A stretch of 57,821 nucleotides of DNA from Streptomyces roseochromogenus subsp. oscitans DS 12.976. GTDB lineage: Bacteria > Actinomycetota > Actinomycetes > Streptomycetales > Streptomycetaceae. Both the position numbers and the translations under genes were made by a program. Within the stretch, counting starts at the first letter, position 1; every line of letters begins with the position of its first letter. Under the pieces are notes generated by a model. The model did no database searches. It saw nothing but the letters and a program-made list of their open reading frames with translations, and had not been told where the DNA came from. Of the stretch, positions 32,858-42,297 are shown piece by piece. The stretch covers positions 6,208,489 through 6,266,309 of the forward strand of contig NZ_CM002285.1 in assembly GCF_000497445.1 (NCBI RefSeq), written 5' to 3'.

Positions 32858-34140
32858 GCGGAGAACTCCTGGAACGCGATGGTCTTCTCGACCGGGTAGT
32901 ACTCGGTGCCGAGCAGCTCGCGGATGATGTACGAGTTGCGGTACGCGCCCATGCCCAGGTCGGGGCTGGTGATGCTGTGGGTGTGGACGCCGGCGTTCTG
33001 CAGGAAGACGCCGCGGCCGGTGACGTCGACGGCGTAGTTGCGGGCGACGTCGAAGCGGCCGTGGCCGTCGAAGAGCAGACGGTCGCGGATCGGGGCGAGG
33101 AACGCCGGGGGCTCGTAGTGGTAGCCGGTGGCCAGCAGCAGGCCCTCGGTGCCGATCTCGAAGTCCTTGTCCTGCTCGTCCTGGTGGAAGCCGAGGGTGT
33201 AGCCGCCGTCGGCGTCGTAACGGGCGCTGGTCAGGCTGGAGTTGGTGAGCAGGCGAGTGGGGACGGGGCGGTCGCCGCTCGTGACGTTCTTCTGGTAGAG
33301 CAGGTCGAAGATCGAGTCGATCAGATCCGAGTTGATGCCCTTGAACAGGCCCTTCTGCTGCTTCTCCAGCCGGTAGCGGGTCTCCTCGGGCAGCGCTCGG
33401 AAGTAGTCGATGTAGTCCGGGGACGTCATCTCCAGGGTCAGCTTGGTGTATTCGAGAGGGAAGAAGCGCGGGGAGCGGGTGACCCAGTTGAGCTGGTAGC
33501 CGTAGGAGTCGATCTCGGCGAGCAGCTCGTAGTAGATCTCGGCGGCGCTCTGGCCGCTGCCGACGATCGTGATGGACTTCTTCGACTGCAGCTCCGCCTT
33601 GCGGTGCATGTACTGGGAGTTGTGCACGAAGTCACCGCCGAGGTCCCGGCAGGCCTGCGGGACGAAGGGGACCGTGCCCGTGCCCAGGACCAGATGCCGG
33701 CCGCGGAACGTCTCCCCGCGCTCGGTGCGGACGACGTACCGCTCGTCCTCGTACGTCACCTCGGTGACGGTCGTGCCGAAGCGGACGCTGCCCAGTTTGC
33801 CCGCCGCCCAGCGGCAGTAGTCGTCGTACTCGACCCGCAGCGGATAGAAGTTCTCGCGGATGTAGAACGAGTACAGTCTGCCCTTCTCCTTCAGGTAGTT
33901 GAGGAAGGAGTACGGCGAGGTGGGGTCGGCGAGGGTGACCAGGTCCGACATGAACGGGGTCTGCAGATGGGCGCCGTCGAGGAACATCCCGGCGTGCCAC
34001 TCGAAGTCCGGCTTGGAGTCGAGGAAGACGCCGTCGAGGCCGTCGATGGGCTCGGTCAGACAGGCGAGGCCGAGGTTGAAGGGGCCGAGCCCGATCCCCA
34101 CGAAGTCATGGGTGCGGCTGGCTTCAGGAAGCGCGGTCAA
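32854..34140 (-). CDS. desB: DesB, cadaverine N-hydroxylase (flavin monooxygenase)
   Basis: The 428-residue class B flavoprotein monooxygenase resembles lysine/ornithine N-hydroxylases. It has the FAD site [14 protein letters not shown], the substrate region [20 protein letters not shown], the NADPH site [17 protein letters not shown] and the D-x3-[LF]-A-T-G-Y stretch [12 protein letters not shown]. It hydroxylates cadaverine with NADPH, FAD and oxygen. The start is a TTG at 34140 that overlaps desA by 17 bases, which implies tight translational coupling. Confidence 0.95.
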   Translation of the reverse strand: MTALPEASRTHDFVGIGLGPFNLGLACLTEPIDGLDGVFLDSKPDFEWHAGMFLDGAHLQTPFMSDLVTLADPTSPYSFLNYLKEKGRLYSFYIRENFYPLRVEYDDYCRWAAGKLGSVRFGTTVTEVTYEDERYVVRTERGETFRGRHLVLGTGTVPFVPQACRDLGGDFVHNSQYMHRKAELQSKKSITIVGSGQSAAEIYYELLAEIDSYGYQLNWVTRSPRFFPLEYTKLTLEMTSPDYIDYFRALPEETRYRLEKQQKGLFKGINSDLIDSIFDLLYQKNVTSGDRPVPTRLLTNSSLTSARYDADGGYTLGFHQDEQDKDFEIGTEGLLLATGYHYEPPAFLAPIRDRLLFDGHGRFDVARNYAVDVTGRGVFLQNAGVHTHSITSPDLGMGAYRNSYIIRELLGTEYYPVEKTIAFQEFSA

Positions 34141-35566
34141 GGGACTCTCCCAGGTACTGCTCGGCGTGGCCGGCGATCAGATCGAGGACGGCGGCGATGT
34201 CGGCCGCCGTGGTCTCGGGGTTGAGCAGGGTGAACTTCAGGTAGTGGCGGCCACCGACCTTGGTGCCCGCGACCACGGCGTCGCCGGAGGCGAACAGGGC
34301 CTTGCGGGCGTAGAGGTTGGCGCGGTCGATCTCGGCCGGGTCGGTGACGGCCGCCGGGATGTAGCGGAACACCAGGGTGGACAGGGTGGGCTCGACGACG
34401 ACGTCGAAGCGGGGGTCGGCGGCGAGCAGTTCCCAGCCCTCGGCCGCCAGGTCGCAGACCTCGTCGAAGAGTGCGCCGATGCCGTCGGCGCCCATCACCC
34501 GCAGTGTCATCCAGAGCTTGAGGGCGTCGAATCGGCGGGTGGTCTGCAGGGACTTGTCGACCTGGTTGGGGATACGTTCCTGCACCATACGGCGCGGGTT
34601 GAGGTACTCCGCGTGGTAGGTGGCGTGGCGCAGGGTGGCCGTGTCGCGGACCAGGAGAGCTGACGAACTCACCGGCTGGAAGAAGGACTTGTGGTAGTCG
34701 ACCGTGACCGAGTCGGCGCGTTCGATGCCGGCGAGCCGTGCCCGGTACTTCAGGGAGGCCAGCAGCCCGCAGCCGTAGGCCGCGTCGACGTGCATCCAGA
34801 CGCCGTACTGCGCGCACAGCTCGGCGATCTCCGGGAGCGGGTCGATGGAGCCGAAGTCGGTGGTGCCGGCGGTGGCGACGACGGCCATCGGGACCAGCCC
34901 GTCGCGCCGGCAGCGCTCCAGCTCGCGGGCGAGGGCGACGGTCTGCAGGCGCTTGTCGTGGTCGACGGGGAGGGGGACGACCGCCTCCTGGCCGAGACCG
35001 AGCAGTTTGGCGGACTTCTTCACGCTGAAGTGGCTGACCTCGGAGGCGAAGATGCGCAGTCCGGCGAGCGAGTCGGTCTTGGCCTCCTCCCTCGCGAGGA
35101 GCAGCGCCTGGAGGTTGGACTGGGTGCCGCCGGAGGTGAACACGCCGTCGGCGGCGGGCCCGAGGCCGATCCGGGTGGCCGTCCAGTCGATGAGCTTGCG
35201 CTCGATGAGAGTGCCGCCGGCCGACTGGTCCCAGGTGTCGAGGGAGGAGTTGACCGCGGAGAGCACGGCCTCGCCGAGCACCGCCGGGATCACGACCGGG
35301 CAGTTGAGGTGGGCGAGATAGCGGGGGTGGTGGAAGTAGACCGCGTCCTTGAGATAGACGTCCTCCAGCTCGTCCAGGACGGCGGCGGTGTCGCCGAGCG
35401 GCCGGTCCAGGTCGATGGCGTCGACGCGCGGGGTGAGGGCGTCGACGGTGACGCCGGTGAACGGACGGTCGGTGGTGGCGAGTTTCGCCGCCACCCGCTC
35501 GACTCCTTCGGTCACGGAGCTGCGGTAGTGCTCCGCGGTGAGGCCATTGAGCAGGTGCGAGCGCAT
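34124..35566 (-). CDS. desA: DesA, PLP-dependent lysine decarboxylase
   Basis: The 480-residue group II decarboxylase turns lysine into cadaverine. It shows [32 protein letters not shown], the PLP-binding DAAYGCG and the Schiff-base lysine in [14 protein letters not shown] chose ATG 35566, preceded by GGAGG, because the in-frame sequence further upstream contains the iron box and would not be translated. It is the first gene of desABCD and controlled by the palindrome at 35641-35665. Confidence 0.95.
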   Translation of the reverse strand: MRSHLLNGLTAEHYRSSVTEGVERVAAKLATTDRPFTGVTVDALTPRVDAIDLDRPLGDTAAVLDELEDVYLKDAVYFHHPRYLAHLNCPVVIPAVLGEAVLSAVNSSLDTWDQSAGGTLIERKLIDWTATRIGLGPAADGVFTSGGTQSNLQALLLAREEAKTDSLAGLRIFASEVSHFSVKKSAKLLGLGQEAVVPLPVDHDKRLQTVALARELERCRRDGLVPMAVVATAGTTDFGSIDPLPEIAELCAQYGVWMHVDAAYGCGLLASLKYRARLAGIERADSVTVDYHKSFFQPVSSSALLVRDTATLRHATYHAEYLNPRRMVQERIPNQVDKSLQTTRRFDALKLWMTLRVMGADGIGALFDEVCDLAAEGWELLAADPRFDVVVEPTLSTLVFRYIPAAVTDPAEIDRANLYARKALFASGDAVVAGTKVGGRHYLKFTLLNPETTAADIAAVLDLIAGHAEQYLGESLDRAS

Positions 35567-35640
35567 GTGGGGGTCCTCCGAGGGGACAGTCCGTGCGGGG
35601 GGTTTGATCGGGTTCGGGGTGCGAACGGGGTCCGTGTTCA

Positions 35641-35665
35641 ACTTAGGTTAGCCTAACCTAAGTTT
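35641..35665. promoter_or_regulatory. Iron box (DmdR/IdeR-type operator) of desABCD
   Basis: A perfect 25-bp palindrome has as its 19-bp core TTAGGTTAGCCTAACCTAA, the DtxR-family iron-box consensus. It lies 75 bases upstream of desA and should repress the operon when iron is plentiful. Confidence 0.95.
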
Positions 35666-35716
35666 TCTGGATCAAGGCGTGCCTCAGCCGTGACCGGCGT
35701 CACGGGCGTGCGGGGG

Positions 35717-36550
35717 TTACTCGGTGGCCCGCAGCTGTTCCTCGGTCATCCCCTGCCGCCAGTACCCGACGAAGGTCACCCGCCGCCGGTCGACCCCGCG
35801 CTCACCGGCGAAGTACCGCCGCAGCGCCTTCACTTGCCCCGACTCGCCCGCGATCCACACATACGGCCGCTCGGAGAGCGGGAGTCGGGCGGCCCGTACG
35901 GCGTCGACGGCCATGGGGGCGCCGTCGTGCCGCACGAGCCAGGTGATCTCCGCGTCCGCGTCCGTGCGCACGTCCTGGATGTCCCCGGCGTGCGGCACCT
36001 CCAGCCAGGCGCGGGCGCGGATGCCGGCGGGCAGGGATTCGAGGATGGCGGTCGCGGCCGGTACGGCGGTCTCGTCGCCCCACAGGACGACGAGGTCGGT
36101 GTCCTCGGGCGGGCGGAAGCGGATGGCGCGGTTGTCGGCGATGGCGGGCCCGAGCAGCAGCACCCGGTCGCCGGCGGCGGCGCGGGAGGCCCAGCGGGAG
36201 GCGGGGCCTGCGGGGGTGTGCAGAGCGAAGTCGATGTCGATCTCGGTCGTGTGGCCCAGGGCGTCCCGGCGCAGGGCGCGCAGTGTGTACGAGCGCATCA
36301 CCGCCCGTACGTCGTCCGGCAGTTCCCGCCAGCCCTGCCACCACCCGTCGCCCAGCTCCAGGGGTACGACGGGCTCGGGCTGGCCCGGATGCGGCAGGAA
36401 CAGCGACAGGGACTGGTCGCGTCCGTCGGAGTGGAAGGCCTCCAGTTCGGCCCCGCCGAAGGTGACCCGGACCAGAGACGGCCCCAGCCGCCTCGTCCGT
36501 ATGACCTGCAGAGCGAAGAATCGGAACGGGGCGGCTACGGCCGTCGTCAT
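35717..36550 (-). CDS. Siderophore-interacting protein (ferric-siderophore reductase)
   Basis: The 277-residue FAD-binding protein of the SIP/ViuB family releases iron from imported ferric siderophores. It shows the flavin-binding RSYTLRALRR, a DFALHTPAGPASRWA stretch, the NAD(P)H-side LWGDETAVPAATAIL, and the C-terminal WIAGESGQVKALRRYF. AGGAG precedes the ATG at 36550. It follows desE by 51 bases and should share its iron-regulated transcript. Confidence 0.93.
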   Translation of the reverse strand: MTTAVAAPFRFFALQVIRTRRLGPSLVRVTFGGAELEAFHSDGRDQSLSLFLPHPGQPEPVVPLELGDGWWQGWRELPDDVRAVMRSYTLRALRRDALGHTTEIDIDFALHTPAGPASRWASRAAAGDRVLLLGPAIADNRAIRFRPPEDTDLVVLWGDETAVPAATAILESLPAGIRARAWLEVPHAGDIQDVRTDADAEITWLVRHDGAPMAVDAVRAARLPLSERPYVWIAGESGQVKALRRYFAGERGVDRRRVTFVGYWRQGMTEEQLRATE

Positions 36551-36601
36551 GTGTGGCTCCTGAAGGGGGGTGGGATTCAGGACTTTTTGCGTGCGGGAGG
36601 G

Positions 36602-37648
36602 TCAGCTGACCTTCTTGGCCTTCTCCAGGGCCTCGGCCAGACTCGTCAGCAGCGGCACGCACTTGTCGTACGACAGGATCGGCTCGGGGGAGCGGGAGAT
36701 GACCTGACCGGCCTTCACCGCGGGCAGCTTCTTCCAGGTCGGCTTGGAGATGCCGGCGGGCTGGATCGCCGAGGAACGGTCGTCCATCATGATGATGTCG
36801 GCCTGGTACTTGTCGACGTTCTCCCAGCTCAGCGACTCGAACCAGCCGCCGCCCTGCTTCTTCGCGCTCTCCGGCGGCTCCACGAAGTTCACGCCGAGGG
36901 CCTTGAAGTACTCCAGGTCGACGGAGAGATGGGTGCCGGAGACGTAGAAGAGCTGGTCGCTCGCGCTGCCGGCCATCACCTTGAGGTCCGGCTTGGCCTT
37001 GGCGGCGGCGCGCAGCCGGGCCGCCGCGGCCTCGAAGCGCTTCTTCGCGTCCGTCACCTTGGCGGCCTTCATATCGGCGCCGAGCGACTCCGCGAGGTCC
37101 CACACCCGCTGCAGCGGCTCGGTGAGCTGACGGTCGTAGGCGGAGATGCCGACGCTGGGCGCGAGCTGCGCGATCTTCTTCTTCGACTCCTCGGGGACGT
37201 ACCAGAGCGTCCCGGCGTTGTCGAACATCGTGGTGATCAGCACGTCCGGCGCGAGGGCCGCGTACTTCTCGATGTTGAACTGGCCCCAGGTGTTGCCGAG
37301 GATCGTCACCTTGCTGATGTCCATGTCACCGGCCTGGACATCGGGCTTGCCCGCGCTGGTCTTCGTCGGCCCGAAGACGCCCTTGACCTGGACGCCGTAG
37401 TCGAAGAGGGCCGCGCCGACGCCGGTGAAGGCCACGATGTCCGCCGGAACCTTGTCGAGCTTCACGGTCGTGCCGCGGTCGTCCTTGAAGGACCAGGGGC
37501 CGGACTTGGCGGCCTTCGTCCCGCTGCCCGCGTCACTGTCTTTGCCCTTGTCGTCCCCGCAGGCCGCGAGCGCGGCACCGAGTCCGACGGCACCGCCCGC
37601 GACGAGAAGGCCGCGGCGAGTGAGGTGGGTGGCACGGGCTTGGGACAT
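36602..37648 (-). CDS. desE: DesE-like ferric-siderophore-binding lipoprotein
   Basis: The 348-residue substrate-binding protein for ABC import of ferrioxamines starts MSQARATHLTRRGLLVAGGA. It has a twin-arginine-like motif and the lipobox LAAC, so it is lipid-anchored outside the membrane. The FecB/BtuF-type fold shows DDRGTTVKLDKVPADIVAFT, LAPDVLITTMFDN and DIIMMDDRSSA. Position next to SIP and desABCD supports the DesE assignment. No permease genes are in the window. An iron box lies 52 bases upstream. Confidence 0.9.
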   Translation of the reverse strand: MSQARATHLTRRGLLVAGGAVGLGAALAACGDDKGKDSDAGSGTKAAKSGPWSFKDDRGTTVKLDKVPADIVAFTGVGAALFDYGVQVKGVFGPTKTSAGKPDVQAGDMDISKVTILGNTWGQFNIEKYAALAPDVLITTMFDNAGTLWYVPEESKKKIAQLAPSVGISAYDRQLTEPLQRVWDLAESLGADMKAAKVTDAKKRFEAAAARLRAAAKAKPDLKVMAGSASDQLFYVSGTHLSVDLEYFKALGVNFVEPPESAKKQGGGWFESLSWENVDKYQADIIMMDDRSSAIQPAGISKPTWKKLPAVKAGQVISRSPEPILSYDKCVPLLTSLAEALEKAKKVS

Positions 37649-37699
37649 GGGTATGACTGCTTTCGAACGGGGCGGAGCGCCCGCCGGACAGGTTCGAAG

Positions 37700-37718
37700 G
37701 TAGGTTAGCCTAACCTCA
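37700..37718. promoter_or_regulatory. Iron box upstream of desE
   Basis: GTAGGTTAGCCTAACCTCA keeps the TAGGTTAG-CTAACCT core of the DmdR/IdeR operator. It is less symmetric at the ends than the desA box. Confidence 0.9.
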
Positions 37719-37871
37719 CTCGATGTCCAGGGCCGGGGGCGGCCCCGGGGTGTCCTGCGCCATAGGAGCGGAATCGGCCATTCGCCGCGCGCCCGCCTCC
37801 CAACCCCCTCTCCTTGCCTGGTTGTTGCGATCACGCGCGGTTATGTTGATCCGGGCGCTGGCAGTTGTTCG

Positions 37872-39269
37872 ATGACGACCGAGTGCGGAGAAGGAGCGAC
37901 CGCGACAGTGGGTGGAGACGTGAGCGCGGTGGAGGACGTCGTCCGTGCGGACGCCGCGTTGCTGGAGGAGGACCTGGCCCGGTTCCTCGGATCGCTGACC
38001 GGCCGGCCACCCGGCGCTCCGGGACACGGCTCGGCCTACGCCGCGGCGCTCGACCGCGCACTGCATCTGCCGGTCGCCGACGCCCTCGGTTCCAAGGCGG
38101 GGCAGGAGGCGCTGCGACCGCACCCCGGGGCGCCCGGGGGCGGGGCCCCGCTGCGGCCCTCGATGGTGTACTGGGCGTACCGCAACTACCGGGGCTTCGG
38201 CGACATTTCCGACGCGTCTGCCGAGTCGGGTGCGTATGCCGTGCCGGGCGCGTCTGTCGTGCGGGGTGCGTCTGCCGTGCCGGACGCGTCTGTCATGCGC
38301 GGCGCTTCCGTCGTGCCGGACGCGTCTGCCGTGCCGGACGCATCCACCGTGTCGGACGTATCCGCCGAGCCCGACGCCCTCGCCCCGCCGCACGCATCCG
38401 ACGTGCCCGACGCGCCCCTGGCCTCCGCGGGGGACGGCGCTGCCCTCGCCACCCTCGCTGCTGTTCGGCGGGCCGCCGTCGCCGTGCGGGTCCTGCTGAA
38501 GGCCGCGGTCGCGCTCGACGACATCCAGGACGGCAGCACCGTCCGCTATGGCGAACCCGCGCTGCACCTCACCCACGGCGTCCCGCTCGCCCTCAATACC
38601 GGCTCCTGGCTGATCACGGCCGCACTGGCGCACGCGGCCGACCCGGCCGTCGTGGAGAGCCTGCTCGCGGCGGTGGCGAACGGATTCACCGGGCAGGCCG
38701 TCGACCTCGCGACCCGCTCGGACCGCACCCGCGCCGAACTGACCGAGGCCCCCTGCGCGGAACGGATCGGCTTCTGGGAGTCGATGGCCGCGCTCAAGAC
38801 GGGCACGCTGTTCCGGATGCCGCTCGACGCGGCGCTGGCCGCCCTCCGCGCCGACGCGGCGGAGCGCGCCGCCCTGGACGAGGCGATGCGTCAACTCGGG
38901 CTCGCCAGCCAGCTCTTCAACGACGTCGCCGACTTCGTGCCGGAACTCGGCGGCACCAACACCCACGAGGACCTCGACGCGCTGAGCAACCGCGTCCTGC
39001 TGGAACTCCTCGACTCCGCGCCGCCCGACATCCGTCGCGACCCGTCCGGCGAACGGATCCGCGGCTACGCCCTCGGCCACCCGGGCCTCGACCGGACGCT
39101 GCTCGCCCTCGCGGCCGAGGCGGTGGAACGCAAGCGCGCCGCGAAGGAGGCCGTGCATCGCGTGTGCCGCTCGGCGGAGAGCGCGGCCTACTTCGACATC
39201 ACCATCGAACGCAAGGGTCACCTCGTCGACCGGCTCCATGACACCCTCCGGCAGCGGAGCGGCGTATGA
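37872..39269 (+). CDS. Polyprenyl synthetase family protein with a repetitive insert
   Basis: The 465-residue protein is a class I trans-isoprenyl diphosphate synthase. The first Asp-rich motif appears as LDDIQDGS, KTGTLFRMP follows, and the second motif is reduced to FNDVADF instead of DDxxD. That is seen in divergent or non-canonical members. An unusual insert at residues about 115-180, before the FARM helix, is built from 6-residue repeats (VPDAS-type), making it longer than the usual 330-380 residues. The gene starts the block absent from the core order between desE and the leucine genes and overlaps the heme-oxygenase-like gene as ATGA. Confidence 0.8.
   Translation: MTTECGEGATATVGGDVSAVEDVVRADAALLEEDLARFLGSLTGRPPGAPGHGSAYAAALDRALHLPVADALGSKAGQEALRPHPGAPGGGAPLRPSMVYWAYRNYRGFGDISDASAESGAYAVPGASVVRGASAVPDASVMRGASVVPDASAVPDASTVSDVSAEPDALAPPHASDVPDAPLASAGDGAALATLAAVRRAAVAVRVLLKAAVALDDIQDGSTVRYGEPALHLTHGVPLALNTGSWLITAALAHAADPAVVESLLAAVANGFTGQAVDLATRSDRTRAELTEAPCAERIGFWESMAALKTGTLFRMPLDAALAALRADAAERAALDEAMRQLGLASQLFNDVADFVPELGGTNTHEDLDALSNRVLLELLDSAPPDIRRDPSGERIRGYALGHPGLDRTLLALAAEAVERKRAAKEAVHRVCRSAESAAYFDITIERKGHLVDRLHDTLRQRSGV
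38241..38384 (+). repeat. Eight tandem 18-bp units inside the prenyl synthase gene
   Basis: Units follow GTGCCGGACGCGTCTGYC, each encoding six residues (VPGASV, VRGASA, VPDASV, MRGASV, VPDASA, VPDAST, VSDVSA, EPDALA). The frame is kept throughout. Slippage could change the copy number without disturbing the enzyme frame. Confidence 0.9.
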
Positions 39270-39910
39270 CGGCGACGGCCGCCGACTGCCTCCGCACCGG
39301 CACCCGGGCCTGGCACGACGCCCTGGAGACCACCGGTTTCGCCACCGCGCTGCTCGCCGGAACCCTCCCGCTCGACCGCTATATGGCCCAACTGACCGCC
39401 TACCGGGTGGTGTTGCGCACCCTGGAGACGGAACTCTCCCGCACCGCCGAACCGGCCGTCGCCGGGCTCTGGACGGCGGAGGATCTGCGGAAAGTCCCGC
39501 TGATCGAGCGCGACCTGCGCCATTTCGCGGTCCGCGGCGCCTCCCCGGTCCGCTGGCCGGCCGCGGCGGCGGTGGCCTTCGCGGGCGAGATCCGTACGAC
39601 CGCGGTCGCGGAGCCGCTCTCGCTGCTCGGCTTCCTGTACGTCCTGGAGGGCTCCACCCTCGGCGCACGGTACTTGTCCCGGTACGTCACCGACGCCTAC
39701 GGCCTGCACGGCACCGACGGCACCGCCTACTACACCAGCGGCGACCGGGCCCGCTGGACCCGGTTCACCACCCGCCTGGACGAGGCCCTCACCGACCCGG
39801 CCACCCAGACCCGCGCCCTGGCCACCGCCGACCGCGCCTACCACCACACGACCCGCATCACCGAGGCCCTCTCGTCCGGCCTGCCCCCGCGTCAGCGGTG
39901 TGCCCCGTGA
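39266..39910 (+). CDS. Heme-oxygenase-like protein (biliverdin-producing type)
   Basis: The 214-residue helical protein resembles bacteriophytochrome-associated heme oxygenases. His17 in TRAWHDALE is placed like the proximal heme ligand, and GFLYVLEGSTLGARYLSRY is the distal-helix signature with its glycines. It could release iron from heme, yielding biliverdin and CO, or use the same fold for another oxygenation. The start overlaps the prenyl synthase stop by four bases, so the two are made together, a pairing whose purpose is not obvious. Confidence 0.75.
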   Translation: MTATAADCLRTGTRAWHDALETTGFATALLAGTLPLDRYMAQLTAYRVVLRTLETELSRTAEPAVAGLWTAEDLRKVPLIERDLRHFAVRGASPVRWPAAAAVAFAGEIRTTAVAEPLSLLGFLYVLEGSTLGARYLSRYVTDAYGLHGTDGTAYYTSGDRARWTRFTTRLDEALTDPATQTRALATADRAYHHTTRITEALSSGLPPRQRCAP

Positions 39911-39965
39911 GCCCAAGCGCTACCGCTGCGGCTGCGCATGTCCCCCGGCTGTTCACTGTGCCCGG

Positions 39966-40190
39966 TTACGGTCGAAGAGTTCGCGGCGTGCGCCGGTGTC
40001 TCGTCCGACTCCGCCTTGCCTCCAGGGAGGAGAACAGGTACTCGCCTCCATGCCGGGGGCAGTCTGCGGTCAGGATGGCGACCTGTCCGTGATCGTCGCG
40101 GGCGACGATCGCGAAGGCGTCAGGCTTCGCATCACTGGTGTGGGGAGTGGGCCATGCTCCGCGAGCGTAGCTGCGGGTTTCCGTGCGCAT
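39966..40190 (-). CDS. Hypothetical small protein downstream of the graspetide methyltransferase
   Basis: The frame encodes 74 residues (MRTETRSYARGAWPTPHTSD, then AFAIVARDDHGQVAILTADC), ending in a very basic Arg/Thr tail that may be read-through into non-coding sequence. It starts 28 bases after the methyltransferase stop on the same strand. No homologue comes to mind; it could be a fragment. Confidence 0.35.
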   Translation of the reverse strand: MRTETRSYARGAWPTPHTSDAKPDAFAIVARDDHGQVAILTADCPRHGGEYLFSSLEARRSRTRHRRTPRTLRP

Positions 40191-40218
40191 GGTGGCGAAC
40201 GGCGGACGGGCGGGCAGC

Positions 40219-41313
40219 TCAGCCAACGACCGGCACGAGATGTTCAGCGGAGTCGAGCCACACTCGCTGTCCCTCACGGTTCACGGTCAATCCGAACCGG
40301 TCCCGGCTGGGCCGTTCCTGCTCCTCCCACCATCGCCAGGCCGCCTCCACTCCGTCCCAGAGCCGCCGGGGCCCTGACTGCCGCACGCTCGCACCTTCTA
40401 CGCGGGCCCAGGAACCGTCAGCGGCCCACAGGCGGCAGCCGATCACCCGTCGGTCGTTGTCCAGGTCGGACGCCTGGGCGGTGCCGGGTACGACCAGGGA
40501 GAGCAGGAACGGGAACGCGTCGTCCCGGAAGGGCATGGACGCCTCAAGGTGGGTTGTGCGTTCGTCTGGGTCCTGTGGGTCACCTGGATAGGGGGCTGCG
40601 CCCGTTTCACCGATTGACCGCACGCTCATGAAGTACGAGGGCGTGACCAGGAAGCGGCCCGAAGCAGTTCCGTCGCCGCCGACGGTCAACCGGGCTGTTC
40701 CCCATCCGAGCGGGGACACGATCACGCCGCCGGGCCTGACCTGCTCCACCCACGCATACGGCAGGCGGGCAAAACCACAGGTAGCGATCAACCGGTCGTA
40801 TGGGGCACCGGCGGAGTGCCCTGCGCGGCCATCTCCGGTGAGGACAGTAGGCGTGTAGCCGCAGGCCCTCAGCCGCGCCTCGGCGAGCTTGGTCAACTCT
40901 GGGTCCACCTCGATCGAAGTGACGTTGGCGGACCCGAGTCGAGCGGCCAGAAGCGCCGCGTTGTAGCCCGTGCCGGTGGCGACCTCCAGGACGCTCGCGC
41001 CCTCGGTGACGTCCAGGGCGTGAAGCATGACGAGCATCAGACCAGGGGCGGTAGAGGATGAGGTGGCGGCACCCTCAGTCATCTGCGTCACGAGAACGTC
41101 ATCCGTGTAGACGTGGCTGAGCCAGCCGACATCCGCAGCGGTGAGGCGCCGGTCCGGTCCGAGTCAGAACTCGGGCACGAACACGTGGCGAGGTACCTCC
41201 TCGAACACCTTCCTCCATACCGGATCGGTCAGGTCTCCCTTCTCTGCGAGTGCGGCGGCGAGGTCGCGGCGCAGGCGCCGGGCCTCGTCGGTGTCAGAGG
41301 TGGTCACGGTCAT
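40219..41313 (-). pseudogene. PIMT-type methyltransferase of a graspetide cluster, interrupted by an in-frame TGA
   Basis: One continuous frame of 364 codons encodes a protein-L-isoaspartate O-methyltransferase-like enzyme: N-terminal KVFEEVPRHVFVPEF, then VYTDDVLVTQMTEGAATSSS, the SAM site VLEVATGTGYNAALLA and GDGRAGHSAGAPYDRLIAT. A TGA at 41164-41166 (codon 50) separates the two parts. In ATP-grasp RiPP systems this enzyme methylates an Asp side chain of the precursor and can yield aspartimide. The ATG at 41313 overlaps the ATP-grasp stop as ATGA. Translation restarting at a GTG or ATG near 41091 would lose the N-terminal 50 residues, so function is doubtful unless the stop is a sequence error. 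Confidence 0.85.
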
Positions 41314-42290
41314 GAGGTCTTGCCTTCCGCGAGGAGTTCGGCGAGGGCGGCGGCGATCGGCAGCCCGGTCGAATTCTGAATCCACGACCACTCACCCGAC
41401 GGATTGCACTCGAACAGCACCCAGTCCCCTTGCGGGGTGACTGCGAAGTCGAACGCGCCGAAGTTGAGGTTGAAGCGGTCGAGCCAGCCGAGCACGCCGC
41501 GACGTACGGGCTCCGGGACTGTGCACGGCTTATAGGTGAGCGCGTCGTAGTCGCTGCGCCAGTCGATCCGGGCCGCGTCGCTGCCAGCGTGGATCTCGGC
41601 GGCGAACAGCCGGTGCCCCACGACCGTCAGACGTACCTCATGGGCCTTGTCGATCCACTCCTGGAACAGGTGGGCGGTCAGGGACGCGCTGTCGTCGATC
41701 TCGGCCGGGTCGATCAGATGGGTGGGGACGCCGTTGCGACGGCCGTCGTCGTAGCGCAAGGGGCTGCCCATCAGCGGTTTGCAGATCACCGGGCCGCCGA
41801 TGCTCTTGCAGAACGCGCGCGCCGCGCCGGGGTCGGTGCTGATCAGCGATCGCGGCGTACGCAGGCCGAGGGCTGCGGCGATGGGGAGTTGTCCGGGCTT
41901 GTGTGAGGCGACGCCGTCGATCTCGGGGCGGTTCACCCACAGCACGGGGAGGGCGTAGAGGGTGCCGAGGAGACCGGCCAAGGCTTGATCGTCGGCCCAT
42001 GTGCGGTGTGGCTCGGGGATGGTGCTGGAGACGGCAGGAAGGCGGGGCCGCCGGTAGTAGACGGCCCTCACCTCCTCCAACCGCACCGACCGGTATATGT
42101 CGGTGAGGACGCCGGACCAGGGGGCCGCGTCGTGTTCGGCGGTGAGCGTCATTCGCTGGGGGAAGTCGCCCATGTCGAACCGCATGACGGGCACCTTCCG
42201 CCGCGTCAACTCGTCCACGACGAGATCTGCGGTGGGGTCCATCTCCTCGGTGACGACCAGTACAGCGTCGCTTGGAAGTCGTTGCGTCAC
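41310..42290 (-). CDS. ATP-grasp peptide ligase (graspetide/omega-ester peptide maturase)
   Basis: The 326-residue ATP-grasp enzyme resembles the SAV_5884/MvdD-type RiPP maturases. It has an N-terminal RFDMGDFPQRM region, the WVNRPEIDGVASHKPGQL stretch that contacts the leader peptide, GGPVICKPLMGSPLRY (ATP-binding), and the metal-binding end VLFECNPSGEWSWIQ. It should phosphorylate Asp/Glu side chains of the precursor and join them to Thr/Ser (ester) or Lys (amide). The GTG at 42290 is seven bases after the precursor stop. Confidence 0.92.
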   Translation of the reverse strand: MTQRLPSDAVLVVTEEMDPTADLVVDELTRRKVPVMRFDMGDFPQRMTLTAEHDAAPWSGVLTDIYRSVRLEEVRAVYYRRPRLPAVSSTIPEPHRTWADDQALAGLLGTLYALPVLWVNRPEIDGVASHKPGQLPIAAALGLRTPRSLISTDPGAARAFCKSIGGPVICKPLMGSPLRYDDGRRNGVPTHLIDPAEIDDSASLTAHLFQEWIDKAHEVRLTVVGHRLFAAEIHAGSDAARIDWRSDYDALTYKPCTVPEPVRRGVLGWLDRFNLNFGAFDFAVTPQGDWVLFECNPSGEWSWIQNSTGLPIAAALAELLAEGKTS

Positions 42291-42297
42291 CGACAGA

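Noticed and set aside
38223..38384. CRISPR-like array
   Set aside because: The 18-bp units are directly adjacent without spacers and encode protein repeats in frame.
41164..41166. TGA as selenocysteine
   Set aside because: No conserved Cys/Sec position is expected after the FVPEF motif and I see no SECIS-like hairpin directly after the codon.
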